Origin: Infirmifilum sp. NZ
GTDB taxonomy: Archaea; Thermoproteota; Thermoprotei; Thermofilales; Thermofilaceae
Direction of reading: 5' to 3'
DNA: 64,000 bases
Assembly: GCF_022693705.1 (NCBI RefSeq)
Contig: NZ_CP094288.1
Span: 1,008,443 to 1,072,442 of the forward strand
In this document: positions 32,325-41,218 of the stretch, piece after piece
How positions within the stretch are numbered: position 1 is the first letter of the stretch
How the letters are laid out: each line of letters begins with the position of its first letter
The notes under the pieces: model-generated
Told to the model about the DNA's origin: nothing
Seen by the model: the letters and a program-made list of their open reading frames with translations, nothing else
The model's database searches: none
Made by a program: the position numbers and the translations under genes

Positions 32325-33019
32325 TCCGCACATTAGGGGAAATGCTTGGGCTTGAGAACGCCTCAGTTGTTGCTGTGGGGGCTGAGGCGGTTCTCGTTAG
32401 AGGGGAAATCGCGGGCGAGAAGGTAATGGTGAAGTACCGCGTCGCGAAGCCTTACCGGCACCCCCAGCTGGATGCTAGGTTACGGGTAGCTAGGACTAGT
32501 CTCGAGGCGCGTCTACTCGCGAAAGCGGGACTGCTGAGCGTTAATGTCCCGCACGTGGTCTACATGGATGCCTCTAACGGAATCCTTGTAACCAGCTTCG
32601 TGGAAGGGAGGAGGCTGAAGGACATTCTCAACGAGAGTGTCAATGACGAGGTAGTGCACGAGCTGATGAGGCAGGCAGGCTCAATGGTCGCTAAACTCCA
32701 CGTTAACGGAATCATTCACGGAGACCTCACTACCAGCAACTTGATAGTGCAAGGCGACAATGTGTGGCTCATAGACTTCGGGCTAGGATACTTCTCCCAT
32801 CGCGATGAGGACCGCGGCACCGATATACACCTTCTCTTACGCGTCTTCGAAAGCACACACCCGCTGATCGCGTCACGGCTCCTAGAGTACTTCCTCCAGG
32901 GCTACCGATCAGTGGCAGGCGAGGAGTTCACGATGCGCGTCCTTGAGAGGGTGCAGGATATAAGGATGAGAGGACGCTACGTCTCTGCTAGGAGAAGGAG
33001 CCTGAAACAACCTTCTTGA
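32312..33019 (+). CDS. bud32: KEOPS kinase/ATPase Bud32
   Basis: 235 residues, small RIO-like kinase: VMVKYRVAKPYRHPQLDARL, NGIIHGDLTTSNLIV (catalytic loop HGDLTTSN) and WLIDFGLGYFS (DFG). Stimulates Kae1. Start GTG 32312 lies within kae1. The last 32 bases overlap the convergent rio1 gene. Confidence 0.95.
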   Translation: MEEVIRTLGEMLGLENASVVAVGAEAVLVRGEIAGEKVMVKYRVAKPYRHPQLDARLRVARTSLEARLLAKAGLLSVNVPHVVYMDASNGILVTSFVEGRRLKDILNESVNDEVVHELMRQAGSMVAKLHVNGIIHGDLTTSNLIVQGDNVWLIDFGLGYFSHRDEDRGTDIHLLLRVFESTHPLIASRLLEYFLQGYRSVAGEEFTMRVLERVQDIRMRGRYVSARRRSLKQPS

Positions 33020-33731
33020 AGAACTCGTCGGGGTCTCCGGGGTTCACGCCCAGCTCACTCACATAGCGATATACGTTTCTTATATCGTTCCTCAGGAAGT
33101 CTAAGGCGTTCGGGTGAGACCTAAGAACAGCGGAGCCGAAGTCTATAACGACGATTTCATCATTTTCTCTGATCATCACATTGTATTCTGAGAGATCCGC
33201 GTGAACTAGCTCGGCATCCCAGTAGAGCCTAGCTATAAACTCCTTCAGAGAGTTCAGCACTTTCTCTGGATTGATCGGTGGGTGGTCTTTGAGCAAGGGG
33301 TATGGTACACCATCCTTGCCAATGAATTCCATTACGAGAACATTTTCCTCAAAAGCTATCGGCCGTGGAACTGGAAGCCCCGCCTCGCGTGCACGCTTAA
33401 GGTTCCTAAACTCCTTCCTGCACCAAGTACTAATGAGCTTTACAGGGTCACGGGGAGCGTTCTCGAACCGCGGGTCGCCGAGAATGTATTTCATCCGGCT
33501 TTTCCTAAACTCTGCTGTCCACACCATGTATATCTTCACGGCAACGTCCTCCCCCCTCGGAGTCTTCCCCCAATAAACGCGGGCCTCTTTCCCAGTGGAC
33601 ACGGTGCCGTAGAGCTTAGAGAGAATTCCCCTGTTCATCAACCTGTATACAGCCATGACCGTCCTGAAGTCGAAGACATCCTCGAGAACCTCCCTGAGCT
33701 CTGAATCTTTCTCAGGCCTTTTGTAGCTCAT
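32988..33731 (-). CDS. rio1: Serine/threonine kinase Rio1
   Basis: 247 residues. GTVSTGKEARVYWGKTPRGE is the flexible P-loop STGKEA typical of RIO1; VKIYMVWTAEFR the ATP lysine; LVHADLSEYNVMI the catalytic loop; IVVIDFGSAVL the metal loop. Late step of small-subunit maturation. Four bases after the Dim2-like KH gene, a conserved archaeal pair. Confidence 0.94.
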   Translation of the reverse strand: MSYKRPEKDSELREVLEDVFDFRTVMAVYRLMNRGILSKLYGTVSTGKEARVYWGKTPRGEDVAVKIYMVWTAEFRKSRMKYILGDPRFENAPRDPVKLISTWCRKEFRNLKRAREAGLPVPRPIAFEENVLVMEFIGKDGVPYPLLKDHPPINPEKVLNSLKEFIARLYWDAELVHADLSEYNVMIRENDEIVVIDFGSAVLRSHPNALDFLRNDIRNVYRYVSELGVNPGDPDEFFKKVVSGSFS

Positions 33732-33734
33732 AAA

Positions 33735-34337
33735 TCAAACCTGGCTCCACTTTTCCCACAGGTCAACACGGCGCCTCTTCAACCCGTACCTCTCCCTTTC
33801 GAGGAATTTAACCACGGTCTGGTGCGACTGGCCTCGGACTAGTCTCGAGATGGCCTCCTTAGCCAGCCTGAGCTGCTCGAAGTCCCCTATAAGTCCAACG
33901 ACCTTGTCGCCTACAACCACTTTTACGCCGACAACCTCCTCGAGGGTTTTCTTGAACTTGCCCTCGGCCCCTATAATGCGGGACTTTATTCTACTCAAAT
34001 CCGACTGGTTCCTGGCAGCCTCGCTTAAGTCTATAACTTCGAAGTCGTAAAGGTCGTCAGCCAACAGCAGAACATCTTCAAGAGGGAAACCCAGAGCGAG
34101 AGCCTCCACGGCCTTCCTGGCTCTAAAGACATTGTACATCGAAGCCCCCTCGCCGGGCTCCACGAAAACCAAACCCTTTTCGCTATCAACATGCAGCTTT
34201 ACGTTAAACGCCTCTTCTACCTTCCTCTTGTTCAACCCGTCGCGCCCCACCACTATTCCCAGCCGTTCAGGGTCAACTGGTACGGGCAACCGCCCCGATA
34301 CGCTCACGCTCAGACACCTATTCGGGATCACATGCAC
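33735..34337 (-). CDS. Dim2/Pno1-like KH-domain ribosome biogenesis protein
   Basis: 200 residues with two KH domains: IVVGRDGLNKRKVEEAFNVK at about 27-46 (GRDG as the G-x-x-G loop) and IKSRIIGAEGKFKKTLEEVV at about 118-137 (GAEG). Ends in a basic tail. Homologues bind the 3' region of pre-16S rRNA and cooperate with Rio1, encoded next on the strand. Confidence 0.9.
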   Translation of the reverse strand: MHVIPNRCLSVSVSGRLPVPVDPERLGIVVGRDGLNKRKVEEAFNVKLHVDSEKGLVFVEPGEGASMYNVFRARKAVEALALGFPLEDVLLLADDLYDFEVIDLSEAARNQSDLSRIKSRIIGAEGKFKKTLEEVVGVKVVVGDKVVGLIGDFEQLRLAKEAISRLVRGQSHQTVVKFLERERYGLKRRRVDLWEKWSQV

Positions 34338-34375
34338 AGTGGATATAAAGCTTCGTTACTAGCTACGGAAGAAAG

Positions 34376-34460
34376 TGCGGGGGCCGGGATTCGAACCCGG
34401 GCAGGCCGACGCCAGCGGAGCCTCAGTCCGCCCCCTTTGACCTAGCTCGGGCACCCCCGC
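34376..34460 (-). tRNA. tRNA-Leu(GAG)
   Basis: Class II tRNA without intron: acceptor GCGGGGG/CCCCCGC, anticodon stem GCGGA/TCCGC with loop CTGAGGC (GAG), long variable arm (TGGCGTCGGCCTG), T arm CCGGG-TTCGAAT-CCCGG, discriminator A. No CCA encoded. Confidence 0.93.
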
Positions 34461-34519
34461 TCCTACTCTTTCTGCCAAAGACGGAATATTAACTTTTCCA
34501 TCACTTTTATGAAAAATAG

Positions 34520-35371
34520 ATGGCTCTGTACAGATTCAGGTCCCGGGTTGGTATTACGGTTACTCCAGCCACCGCAGCAGATGTGTTGCGCGGGGAAAGT
34601 GCAGTCAGAGTCGACTTCGGCCTGCGAAAGGCCCTCGTTCGGCTTGAAGGAGGCGAGGCTGTATTCGAGACCGAAATCGGGCTTTTCCGCGTGGGGGTTG
34701 ACGCGCTTTCGTTCCTTGCTGAGAGCGACCGTTTGCTATTCCTCCCCGCGTCGGGGAAGCCTTATGTGGTCGAGGTTAGAGGCGCGCATTACTACAAGCT
34801 GAGGTACCTGGGCGAGGGGGTGGCTCCAACGCTCGAGATCGACGGAGTGCACATGCACAACATTGTTGGTACTACGCCAACAAGGGATGCGGCAAGGAAG
34901 GTCAGCTTGCTCAGAGTTAAGCGGGGTGAGAAGGGTCTGGACATATGCACGGGTCTAGGGTACACCGCTATAGAGGCTTGGCGGCGCGGTGCCTCGGTAA
35001 AGACTGTGGAGGTCGACGTTAACGTTCTCTACATCGCCGAGCACAATCCTTTCTCAAGGCATTTAGAAGACGTCGAGGTGATATTAGGCGACGCTTTTGA
35101 TGTTTTGGATGAGATGCCAGAGGGGGAGTTTGACTTTGTCCTACACGATCCGCCTGTTTTTCCCTTTGCCCCCGAGCTCTACAGCCGGGATTTCTACAGG
35201 AAGTTGAGCAGGGTTCTGAAGAGAGGTGGGCGCCTCTTTCACTACACGGGAGCCCCCGGCAAGCATAGGGGAGTAGACTTGCAGCGAGGAGTTATCGCAA
35301 GGCTTCGGGAAGCTGGTTTCAGGGTAGTTCGCGTCGAGAGAGGATATGGAATTGTGGCCGTGAAGGAATAG
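34520..35371 (+). CDS. Predicted archaeal SAM-dependent methyltransferase (COG2521-like)
   Basis: 283 residues. An N-terminal domain of about 120 residues (rich in beta strands) precedes a Rossmann methyltransferase: GEKGLDICTGLGYTAIEAWR, KTVEVDVNVLYIAEHNPF, ILGDAFDVLDEM and FVLHDPPVFPFAPELYSRDF. The HDPPxF motif and the spermidine-synthase-like layout fit COG2521, an archaeal family without an established substrate. ATG 34520. Confidence 0.8.
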   Translation: MALYRFRSRVGITVTPATAADVLRGESAVRVDFGLRKALVRLEGGEAVFETEIGLFRVGVDALSFLAESDRLLFLPASGKPYVVEVRGAHYYKLRYLGEGVAPTLEIDGVHMHNIVGTTPTRDAARKVSLLRVKRGEKGLDICTGLGYTAIEAWRRGASVKTVEVDVNVLYIAEHNPFSRHLEDVEVILGDAFDVLDEMPEGEFDFVLHDPPVFPFAPELYSRDFYRKLSRVLKRGGRLFHYTGAPGKHRGVDLQRGVIARLREAGFRVVRVERGYGIVAVKE

Positions 35372-35480
35372 CCCACGTCGTCTGATAAACTGGCTCCGCG
35401 GGGCTCGACTCGTCACTCCTCAGACCTCGCAAAGGCTCGTCATCGCCTGCTGTAAGAACGTGGACTGAATCTTATAAAAG

Positions 35481-35571
35481 TGGGCCCGCCGGGATTCGAA
35501 CCCGGGGCCTCCGCCGCTCCTAGGCTTGACGCCTTGTAAGGGCGACATCCTAACCGCTAGACCACGGGCCC
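35481..35571 (-). tRNA. tRNA-Val(UAC) with an 18-base non-canonical intron
   Basis: Acceptor GGGCCCG/CGGGCCC, anticodon arm TCGCC-CTTACAA-GGCGG, T arm CCGGG-TTCGAAT-CCCGG, discriminator A. The 91-base gene exceeds a 73-base tRNA by 18. The extra bases sit in the 3' strand of the anticodon stem, not at 37/38: GGCG appears both before and at the end of the insert, so the exact boundary can slide by up to four bases without changing the product. Confidence 0.85.
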
Positions 35572-35833
35572 TGGACGTTAGTGATGAGTCGTGGTGGACT
35601 TAAAAGCTTTAGCTTGAAATTTCGGCAACGCATTTTCAGTTGCTGCACTTTGAGCCAACCACTCCACCTCACTTACACCCGCGTGGTGGGCGCCCTACGT
35701 TTTCCACTGGCATGAGCTAGTGCTAGAGGCACGCTTTTTCAAGGTTAGCGCGGCAGGAAGCATTGACTGCTCAGCAAACATAGGGGAAGGTAGATCACGT
35801 TGTGCCCTGAAACACTCGGCTCCTAAAGCTAAG
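35572..35833. other. Gene-free spacer between tRNA-Val and tRNA-Gln
   Basis: No coding frame with family resemblance and no convincing RNA motif. It separates two divergently oriented tRNA genes and contains their promoters. Confidence 0.6.
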
Positions 35834-35840
35834 TTTAAAT
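35834..35840 (+). promoter_or_regulatory. TATA box of tRNA-Gln
   Basis: TTTAAAT centred 30 bases before the 5' end of tRNA-Gln, preceded by purines (CTAAAG) suitable as a BRE. Confidence 0.6.
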
Positions 35841-35866
35841 CCAGGTTTATGCTATTGAGTCCCGAA

Positions 35867-35940
35867 AGCCCGGTGGTGTAGCGGTCAAGCATGGCGGGCT
35901 CTGGCCCCGCAGATCCGGGGTTCGAATCCCCGCCGGGCTA
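35867..35940 (+). tRNA. tRNA-Gln(CUG)
   Basis: AGCCCGG/CCGGGCT acceptor, D stem GTGT with GCAT partner, anticodon stem GCGGG/CCCGC with loop CTCTGGC (CUG), T arm CGGGG-TTCGAAT-CCCCG, discriminator A. The genomic sequence continues CCA at 35941-35943, so the 3' CCA is encoded. No intron. Confidence 0.93.
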
Positions 35941-36013
35941 CCATCGCTATTCTTCCAGGTTGGACCGGGATAGATTTATTTAGTCCAGGGGGCTTTCGAG
36001 CGCAGGTGTTGTT

Positions 36014-36415
36014 GTGCGGGTGCGAGGCCTCAAGAGCTTAGCGGTGTACTCTGTCAACAAGGACTCTGAGGTATTCTGGCTCGACCTCTCCCTTGCGGGT
36101 TACCGCAAGGTGCGGAGCGGTGAACGCTACGCAGCGTTTTTTGATGAGGTTTACAGGTGGCTTCGAGAATACGGTATAGCCCCCGAAGAGTATGCTGCAT
36201 CAAACTACGTGGTGCACATGCAGCCGCCGGGAGGGTCTGGAAGAACATCAACAGTGCTACTGGTAACGCTCACGAAGAAAGGCCGCGTGGTCTATGCCGC
36301 TCTGGCCTCCTTTACTCCAGGCGTGCTTCTGCGCATGAGTAGTCAGCTGGAGAAAGCGGGATGGAAAAGCAGGTTCTTCCTAGACTTTAGCGTCAGGAAA
36401 GAGGCTGTTTCTTGA
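36014..36415 (+). CDS. Hypothetical protein
   Basis: 133 residues, not recognised. Alternating strands and helices (LAVYSVNKDSEVFWLDLSLA, TVLLVTLTKKGRVVYAALAS); no motifs. Start GTG 36014 after GATTTATTTAG (about 35971), a plausible TATA box. Stands alone between tRNA-Gln and the convergent trmI. Confidence 0.55.
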   Translation: MRVRGLKSLAVYSVNKDSEVFWLDLSLAGYRKVRSGERYAAFFDEVYRWLREYGIAPEEYAASNYVVHMQPPGGSGRTSTVLLVTLTKKGRVVYAALASFTPGVLLRMSSQLEKAGWKSRFFLDFSVRKEAVS

Positions 36416-36563
36416 AGTTCCAGCATATCCTTGCAGTTTTCTCCTAGGTCATCGTCCTGGCTCTAAGGGCAACTACCCCGGCGGAGCTCAGCTCGCCTCT
36501 CTTCGACCTAGCTTAGGTACAATGGGCGGTACAAAGGGTTTTGTGGCGTCGAACGCTGCTTGC

Positions 36564-37334
36564 TTAAAGCTTCCGGGAGCTTATAATGTAACCCGTGTGA
36601 GTTACGCCAAGACTCTGTGGACGGAGTTCGCCGGGTTTCGGCTGGTACTTTCTCATCATTATTTCAGTCACCTCCACCATCCTTAAACCGGTTTTTTTGA
36701 GGCTATGCAGCGTTCTCTCAACCTGTGAAGTTGTTGGGACAAACGCGATGAGCGTTCCTCCATTGAGTAGCTTTGAGGCGGCCTCCTCTACGACTTCCCA
36801 GGGGGACGGCATGTCCAGTACAACGGCGTCCAGATCGTTCTCCTCTATACCGTCTCTGATGTCTTTGTTTCTCGGTGTGATGTACGGGAGAACCCCCAAG
36901 ACCTCGAAATTCTTAAGCGCAATCTCGTAGAAGTCCCTTCGCACCTCGTATGTGTACACGCGCCCGCTGGGCCGCACGTACCACGCCAGCGTTGCGGCTA
37001 GGAAGCCGGTACCGGTGCCCGCCTCGACCACCCTGCTACCGGGACCCACACCAGCTTCGAGCAGTATATAGCCGAGGTCTTTAGGGTATATCACCTGCGT
37101 TACGCGCTGCAGCCCCTCAAGCCTATCGACGAACCTGGTCCTGCTAACTATTAGCTTCTCGCCCACGTTAGTTTCAACGGTAGCTCCGTAAGGCAGTCCA
37201 ATGAGCGTAGAAAGGTCGATGGAACCGTGCGTCGTATGGAAAACTTTACCTCTCTCAACGCGGACCACGTAGCTTTTCCTCTCGTCGTAGTAAAGGAGTA
37301 CCCACTCGCCCTCCCTGATAGTATCCACAGTCAC
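36564..37334 (-). CDS. trmI: tRNA (adenine-N1)-methyltransferase TrmI
   Basis: 256 residues. N-terminal small barrel (EGEWVLLYYDERKSYVV), then Rossmann core VVEAGTGTGFLAATLAWYVR, VYTYEVRRDFYEIALKN, and VLDMPSPWEVVEEA. Archaeal TrmI makes m1A at 57/58 in the T-loop. Complete length. Confidence 0.93.
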   Translation of the reverse strand: MTVDTIREGEWVLLYYDERKSYVVRVERGKVFHTTHGSIDLSTLIGLPYGATVETNVGEKLIVSRTRFVDRLEGLQRVTQVIYPKDLGYILLEAGVGPGSRVVEAGTGTGFLAATLAWYVRPSGRVYTYEVRRDFYEIALKNFEVLGVLPYITPRNKDIRDGIEENDLDAVVLDMPSPWEVVEEAASKLLNGGTLIAFVPTTSQVERTLHSLKKTGLRMVEVTEIMMRKYQPKPGELRPQSLGVTHTGYIISSRKL

Positions 37335-37434
37335 GCACCGCGATCAAGCGTTGTATCGCTGTTTAAAAGGTTTGACTGGAGCTCGGGGATAACTTTATAA
37401 GACTAGCACCAGGAGAACACAGAAGGTGGTTTAA

Positions 37435-37893
37435 CTGGTTAACGCGAAGTTCGTGCCGCCCAACATGCTGGTGGAGGAGCTCGCAAAGTACCTCAAAGAA
37501 AACGTGAAAGAGGTGCAGCCGCCGGAGTGGGCCTTCTATGCTAAGACAGGTCCTAGCCGCGAAAGGGTTCCTAGCGACCCTGAGTGGTGGTATAAAAGGT
37601 GTGCCGCCCTCCTCAGAAAGGTCTACATATACGGTCCTGTAGGCATTGAGCGGCTACGCACGGCGTACGGCGGTAGGAGTAAGAACACGGTTAAGCGTAA
37701 ACACTTCAGGAAGGGCGGAGGCTCTGCTATAAGGAAGGCTCTGCAACAGCTAGAGGCGGCGGGGCTCGTCGCGAAGACGCCTAGGGGCAGAGTTGTAACG
37801 GATAAGGGGCGCTCGCTCGTGGACCGAATCGCCATTTCGCTGTTCAAGAAGTTAGCTGAGCAAAGGCCCGAGCTTAAGAAATACGTCGAGTAG
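37435..37893 (+). CDS. rps19e: 30S ribosomal protein eS19, CTG start
   Basis: 152 residues: [74 protein letters not shown] and [10 protein letters not shown] are unmistakable S19e. Homologues begin with a short V-x-x-x-x-VP stretch, here VNAKFVPP. An in-frame stop at 37432-37434 leaves CTG 37435 as the only start giving that N-terminus; GGTGGT ends five bases before it. GTG 37453 would lose six residues and sit 22 bases from the ribosome site. TATA CTTTATAAG at about 37392. Confidence 0.92.
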   Translation: MVNAKFVPPNMLVEELAKYLKENVKEVQPPEWAFYAKTGPSRERVPSDPEWWYKRCAALLRKVYIYGPVGIERLRTAYGGRSKNTVKRKHFRKGGGSAIRKALQQLEAAGLVAKTPRGRVVTDKGRSLVDRIAISLFKKLAEQRPELKKYVE

Positions 37894-37943
37894 TAGTTTC
37901 AGAATAGTTTTTAGCTTGTTGTAGTCATCTACTGTTGGTGGCT

Positions 37944-38291
37944 ATGAGCGAGTTCGAGGAATCCACGGAGCTGGAGGAGATCAAGAAGAGGAAGATGCTG
38001 GAGTACCAGAAAAAGCTCGCTGAAGCTCAGAGAGCAGAGGCTCAGCGCGCGGCGGAGGAGGCTAAGCGCCAAGAGATCCTCCGGAGGATTCTGACCCCGG
38101 AGGCGCGCTCAAGGCTCTCTAACTTGAAGCTCGTAAAACCTGAACTCGTAGAGGCCCTTGAGATACAGCTCATTCAGCTCGCACAGAGCGGCTCCGTCAG
38201 ATTACCGATTGACGATGAAACGTTAAAGCGGATTCTGTCAAGGCTCTCAGAGACAAGACAGGAGATACGCTTCCGAGTCGGTTTTGGATAA
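37944..38291 (+). CDS. PDCD5-family DNA-binding protein
   Basis: 115 residues, helical: a charged Glu/Lys/Ala helix ([20 protein letters not shown]) then the core [20 protein letters not shown] and [15 protein letters not shown]. Matches archaeal PDCD5 proteins, which bind DNA and sit in ribosomal operons. ATG 37944 preferred; TTG 37935 and GTG 37938 are in frame upstream. Confidence 0.9.
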   Translation: MSEFEESTELEEIKKRKMLEYQKKLAEAQRAEAQRAAEEAKRQEILRRILTPEARSRLSNLKLVKPELVEALEIQLIQLAQSGSVRLPIDDETLKRILSRLSETRQEIRFRVGFG

Positions 38292-38333
38292 AGCTTTTAT
38301 TAGCAACTATCTCTATGAATCGGGCGTCGGCTC

Positions 38334-38486
38334 ATGGCTCACAATAAACCACTCGGGAAGAAAATACGGCTGGCGGCGGCTGTACGGGAGAACCAGCAAG
38401 TTCCAATATGGGTTATTGCTAAGACCCTGGGTAGAGTGCGAAGGAAACCCCGTCGTAACTGGCGTAGAAGCAGGATGCAACTGTAG
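38334..38486 (+). CDS. rpl39e: 50S ribosomal protein eL39
   Basis: 50 residues: MAHNKPLGKKIRLAAAVREN, then QQVPIWVIAKTLGRVRRKPR and RNWRRSRMQL. Basic, with the P-x-W-V and R-R-x-W-R-R pattern of L39e, which lines the peptide exit tunnel. Part of the eS19-PDCD5-eL39-eL31-aIF6 string. Confidence 0.95.
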   Translation: MAHNKPLGKKIRLAAAVRENQQVPIWVIAKTLGRVRRKPRRNWRRSRMQL

Positions 38487-38501
38487 CGAGGTGGTATCCG
38501 T

Positions 38502-38810
38502 ATGCCTAAGTTAGCGGAAGGGGAGAACGTATTCACGGCGACCATTCCTTTACGCGACGCGTATAGGGCGCCTAGGAAGAAGAGAGCCAAAGTTGCAGTG
38601 CGGCTTGTTAGGGAGTGGGTTGCTAGGCACTTCCACGTGAAGGGTGGTGTGAAGGTTGGTAACAGGCTGAACGAGCTCATTTGGAGCAGGAGCATCGAGA
38701 AGCCTCCAAGGCGCGTCACGGTAAACGTGAGAGTCAGTGTTGAAGAAGGGGAGGTTGTAGAGGCCGAAGTCGACCTGCCATCGCAAGCCAAAGAAGAGCA
38801 TAAAGAGTAG
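38502..38810 (+). CDS. rpl31e: 50S ribosomal protein eL31
   Basis: 102 residues; [34 protein letters not shown] and [19 protein letters not shown] are classic L31e. ATG 38502 follows GAGGTGGT. Fifteen bases after eL39. Confidence 0.95.
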   Translation: MPKLAEGENVFTATIPLRDAYRAPRKKRAKVAVRLVREWVARHFHVKGGVKVGNRLNELIWSRSIEKPPRRVTVNVRVSVEEGEVVEAEVDLPSQAKEEHKE

Positions 38811-38818
38811 CGTTTGAT

Positions 38819-39490
38819 ATGTCGGTGGATCTCGCCGAAATTTTTGGAACGCCTCAGATCGGCGTCTTCGTCTTCATCAACGATGAGTTCGCACTGATAC
38901 CTTTTGATGCGCCAAGCAAGTTCGAGGAGAAAGTCGTCGAAACGCTCAAAGTCGAGGCTCTTAGAGCAACCGTTGCCGGCTCCCGGTTGCTCGGCGTGTT
39001 GCTTTGCGGCAACAATAACGGCGTCGTGCTGCCGCGCACAGTCCTCGAGTCGGAGCTCAGCTCCATAAAGCAGATGGGGCTAAACGTAGTCGTCCTGGAA
39101 GAGGTTAGAGAGACGGGCATCGGGAACCTCGTTCTGGTCAACGACAAGGGTTGCGTCGTAAGTCCACTCTTGCCCGAGAAAGCTGTCAAGTCCGTGGAAG
39201 AAACGCTGAGCGTCGAGTGCGAGGCGAGGTATCTTGGAGAAAGTCCCTTCGTGGGCTCCCTTGCAGTCGTGACAAATAAGGCCCTAGCCCTACCCCCGTT
39301 CGTGACAGATGAGGAGGTGTCCGAGCTTCAGTCAATACTGAAAGTCCAGGCGGGATTGCTCACGGTTAACAGGGGGAGGATGTTTCTTAGATCAGGGATA
39401 ATTGCCAACACGAAGGGTGCGCTGGTCGGAAACGAGACAACTGGTCACGAGCTCATGCAGATCCAGAGGGTGCTCTTCCCGCCTTCGTGA
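38819..39490 (+). CDS. eif6: Ribosome anti-association factor aIF6
   Basis: 223 residues with pentein-like repeats: IGVFVFINDEFALIPFDA, NNNGVVLPRTVLESEL, LVLVNDKGCVVSPLL, VTNKALALPPFVTDEEVSEL, NTKGALVGNETTGHELMQI. Binds the 50S subunit and blocks joining. Last gene of the ribosomal string. Confidence 0.95.
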   Translation: MSVDLAEIFGTPQIGVFVFINDEFALIPFDAPSKFEEKVVETLKVEALRATVAGSRLLGVLLCGNNNGVVLPRTVLESELSSIKQMGLNVVVLEEVRETGIGNLVLVNDKGCVVSPLLPEKAVKSVEETLSVECEARYLGESPFVGSLAVVTNKALALPPFVTDEEVSELQSILKVQAGLLTVNRGRMFLRSGIIANTKGALVGNETTGHELMQIQRVLFPPS

Positions 39491-39496
39491 CCGCAC

Positions 39497-39527
39497 TTGG
39501 CTCCTCTGCTCCCTTCACTGGTCTGAG
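39497..39527. repeat. 31-nt dispersed repeat, copy 1
   Basis: Matches 28 of 31 bases with 47944-47974. Shared core TCTGCTCCCTTCACTGGTC. This copy overlaps the last codons and stop of the radical SAM gene; it is followed by a small GGTC-TGAG-GACC hairpin. Confidence 0.7.
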
Positions 39528-41218
39528 GACCTCACAAGTGGGGACCACCTAGCTAGGGTGGCTCTCATGAAGTAGAATTTGACGTTATCGCTTGTTTTTT
39601 CCAGTCCTTCTGAAATGATTCTCTCAGCCAGCTCCCGTCCGAAGAGTTTCTCCAGCACTCGCCTGTTGCGCGTAGTCAGAGGCATTTTCGCGCCGAGTAG
39701 GCTCCTAGCCTTATGGTCGTATACAACGCAGTCCACTCTTGAGCCTACTTTCCCTTCCTCGAGAAATACCGTTACCGGGTAGCTCCCAGTAGGTCTCGCA
39801 ACGAATTTTCCATTAACAATCGCCTCGATGCAGCACCTCCTGATCACTGTTCCCTTTGGAAAAAGCCTTTGCATCATTTCAACATCGAAGTACTCGCGAA
39901 CCCATCTCTTGAAGCTTAGAATGAACTTCTTGTGCCTCTTAGCTATCTTGTCCCCTATATTCCACATCGGCGTGCCCGGTAAGGGAAGGACCTCCCTTAT
40001 GTTGACCCTTCTCACCAGTAGCCCCCTCCTGAGGATTTCTTCAAGAAACTCCCTATTGTACTCGAAGGTCTTCTTCGTTTCTCCCTTCAGGCCTAACACG
40101 AAGTTTAACCCAGGTAAGAGCTCCGGCAGCCCGTTCCAACCCCTCCGTTTACCTAGGCGGTTCACGACCTCGACGGCCTTCAGAACGTCCTCCGCACTGT
40201 TCCCGAGGTTATTCTCCCTAGATACTATCGGGTCAGCGCTCTCTAGTCCAAAAGCCGCGACGTCACCGGGAGTGTGATACTTAATGATGATCTTGATTGC
40301 TCTCTCGGCCTTCTCCTCGTGGAGAGCTATCGTCATCGGATTCACGTTGTCAATGTGTAATGTTTCCAGGCTTGGTGCGACCCTCCTCACCGCCTGGAGG
40401 AGCTTCTCGAGCTCCTCAGGGGCCGGCTCCGGGTACTCCACCTCATTCACGCCTTTAGCCTTGTATGCCAGGAAGTCGCTCTGCCTTCCGAGCCGAAAGG
40501 CTCGGACACCTAGCTCGTAGAGAGCTCTGATTTCTGAGGCTATAGCTTCCTGCTCGCGCCACACTACTCGACCTAGGCGTGGCTCGATGCAGAACGAGCA
40601 TCCGCCGGATAGCCACCGAGGGCAGCCCCTGAAAGTCTCTATCTCCGCCGTCAAGTTAAACCCTAGGTTGGGGTGCTGTAGCACCACTCTTGCCCCCTTC
40701 ACCGCGAATATATCCGTCAAGCGGTAGTCAGAAGGTAGTTTGAACGGATTCACTTTTTCAACACTCTTCTCGACGAGTAGTTCGTAAATGACATGCGCTG
40801 GATCCCCCCTGATGATGAGGTCGTATGCTTCCTCGAGAGCCTTCGGGTGAACTGCTCTTTCCCCACCCCGCAACGCGGTCCCGAAGCGGGCTACTGGGCC
40901 GCAGAGAACCTTGAGGGGATTTTCGTATTTCTTTGGTATTGAGATTATCTCTTGGGGAGTTATGGGTTTGCCGCCGAGGTATCGCCCAGGGACGACAACA
41001 CCGCCGATAACTATGAGGAGGTCTGCTTTGGCGATTATGCTGGAGATGCTCGTCTCGTTTGAGCGGTATGCGTCGATCGTGAAGTAGTAGAGCTTCGCGT
41101 TTTTGTCGGCGTGCCAGATCGCGCCCGCAACGTATCGAGGGTATACGTCGATATAGGGTGGGACGCCGAGGCCCGCAGGCTCATCCGTGTACCCGTCTAT
41201 AAGCACCGCAATCGTCAT
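39515..41218 (-). CDS. Radical SAM protein, COG1031-like Fe-S oxidoreductase
   Basis: 567 residues. N-terminal half has a B12-binding-like Rossmann pattern (DLLIVIGGVVVPGRYLGG). The cluster motif is FRGCPRWLSGGCSFC, C-x7-C-x2-C rather than the standard C-x3-C-x2-C, a feature I associate with COG1031. Downstream are FRLGRQSDFLAY, FGLESADPIVSRENNLGN and LPGLNFVLGLKGET. C-terminal TRAM-like tail. Substrate unknown. ATG overlaps the thiL stop by four bases. Confidence 0.8.
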   Translation of the reverse strand: MTIAVLIDGYTDEPAGLGVPPYIDVYPRYVAGAIWHADKNAKLYYFTIDAYRSNETSISSIIAKADLLIVIGGVVVPGRYLGGKPITPQEIISIPKKYENPLKVLCGPVARFGTALRGGERAVHPKALEEAYDLIIRGDPAHVIYELLVEKSVEKVNPFKLPSDYRLTDIFAVKGARVVLQHPNLGFNLTAEIETFRGCPRWLSGGCSFCIEPRLGRVVWREQEAIASEIRALYELGVRAFRLGRQSDFLAYKAKGVNEVEYPEPAPEELEKLLQAVRRVAPSLETLHIDNVNPMTIALHEEKAERAIKIIIKYHTPGDVAAFGLESADPIVSRENNLGNSAEDVLKAVEVVNRLGKRRGWNGLPELLPGLNFVLGLKGETKKTFEYNREFLEEILRRGLLVRRVNIREVLPLPGTPMWNIGDKIAKRHKKFILSFKRWVREYFDVEMMQRLFPKGTVIRRCCIEAIVNGKFVARPTGSYPVTVFLEEGKVGSRVDCVVYDHKARSLLGAKMPLTTRNRRVLEKLFGRELAERIISEGLEKTSDNVKFYFMRATLARWSPLVRSSDQ

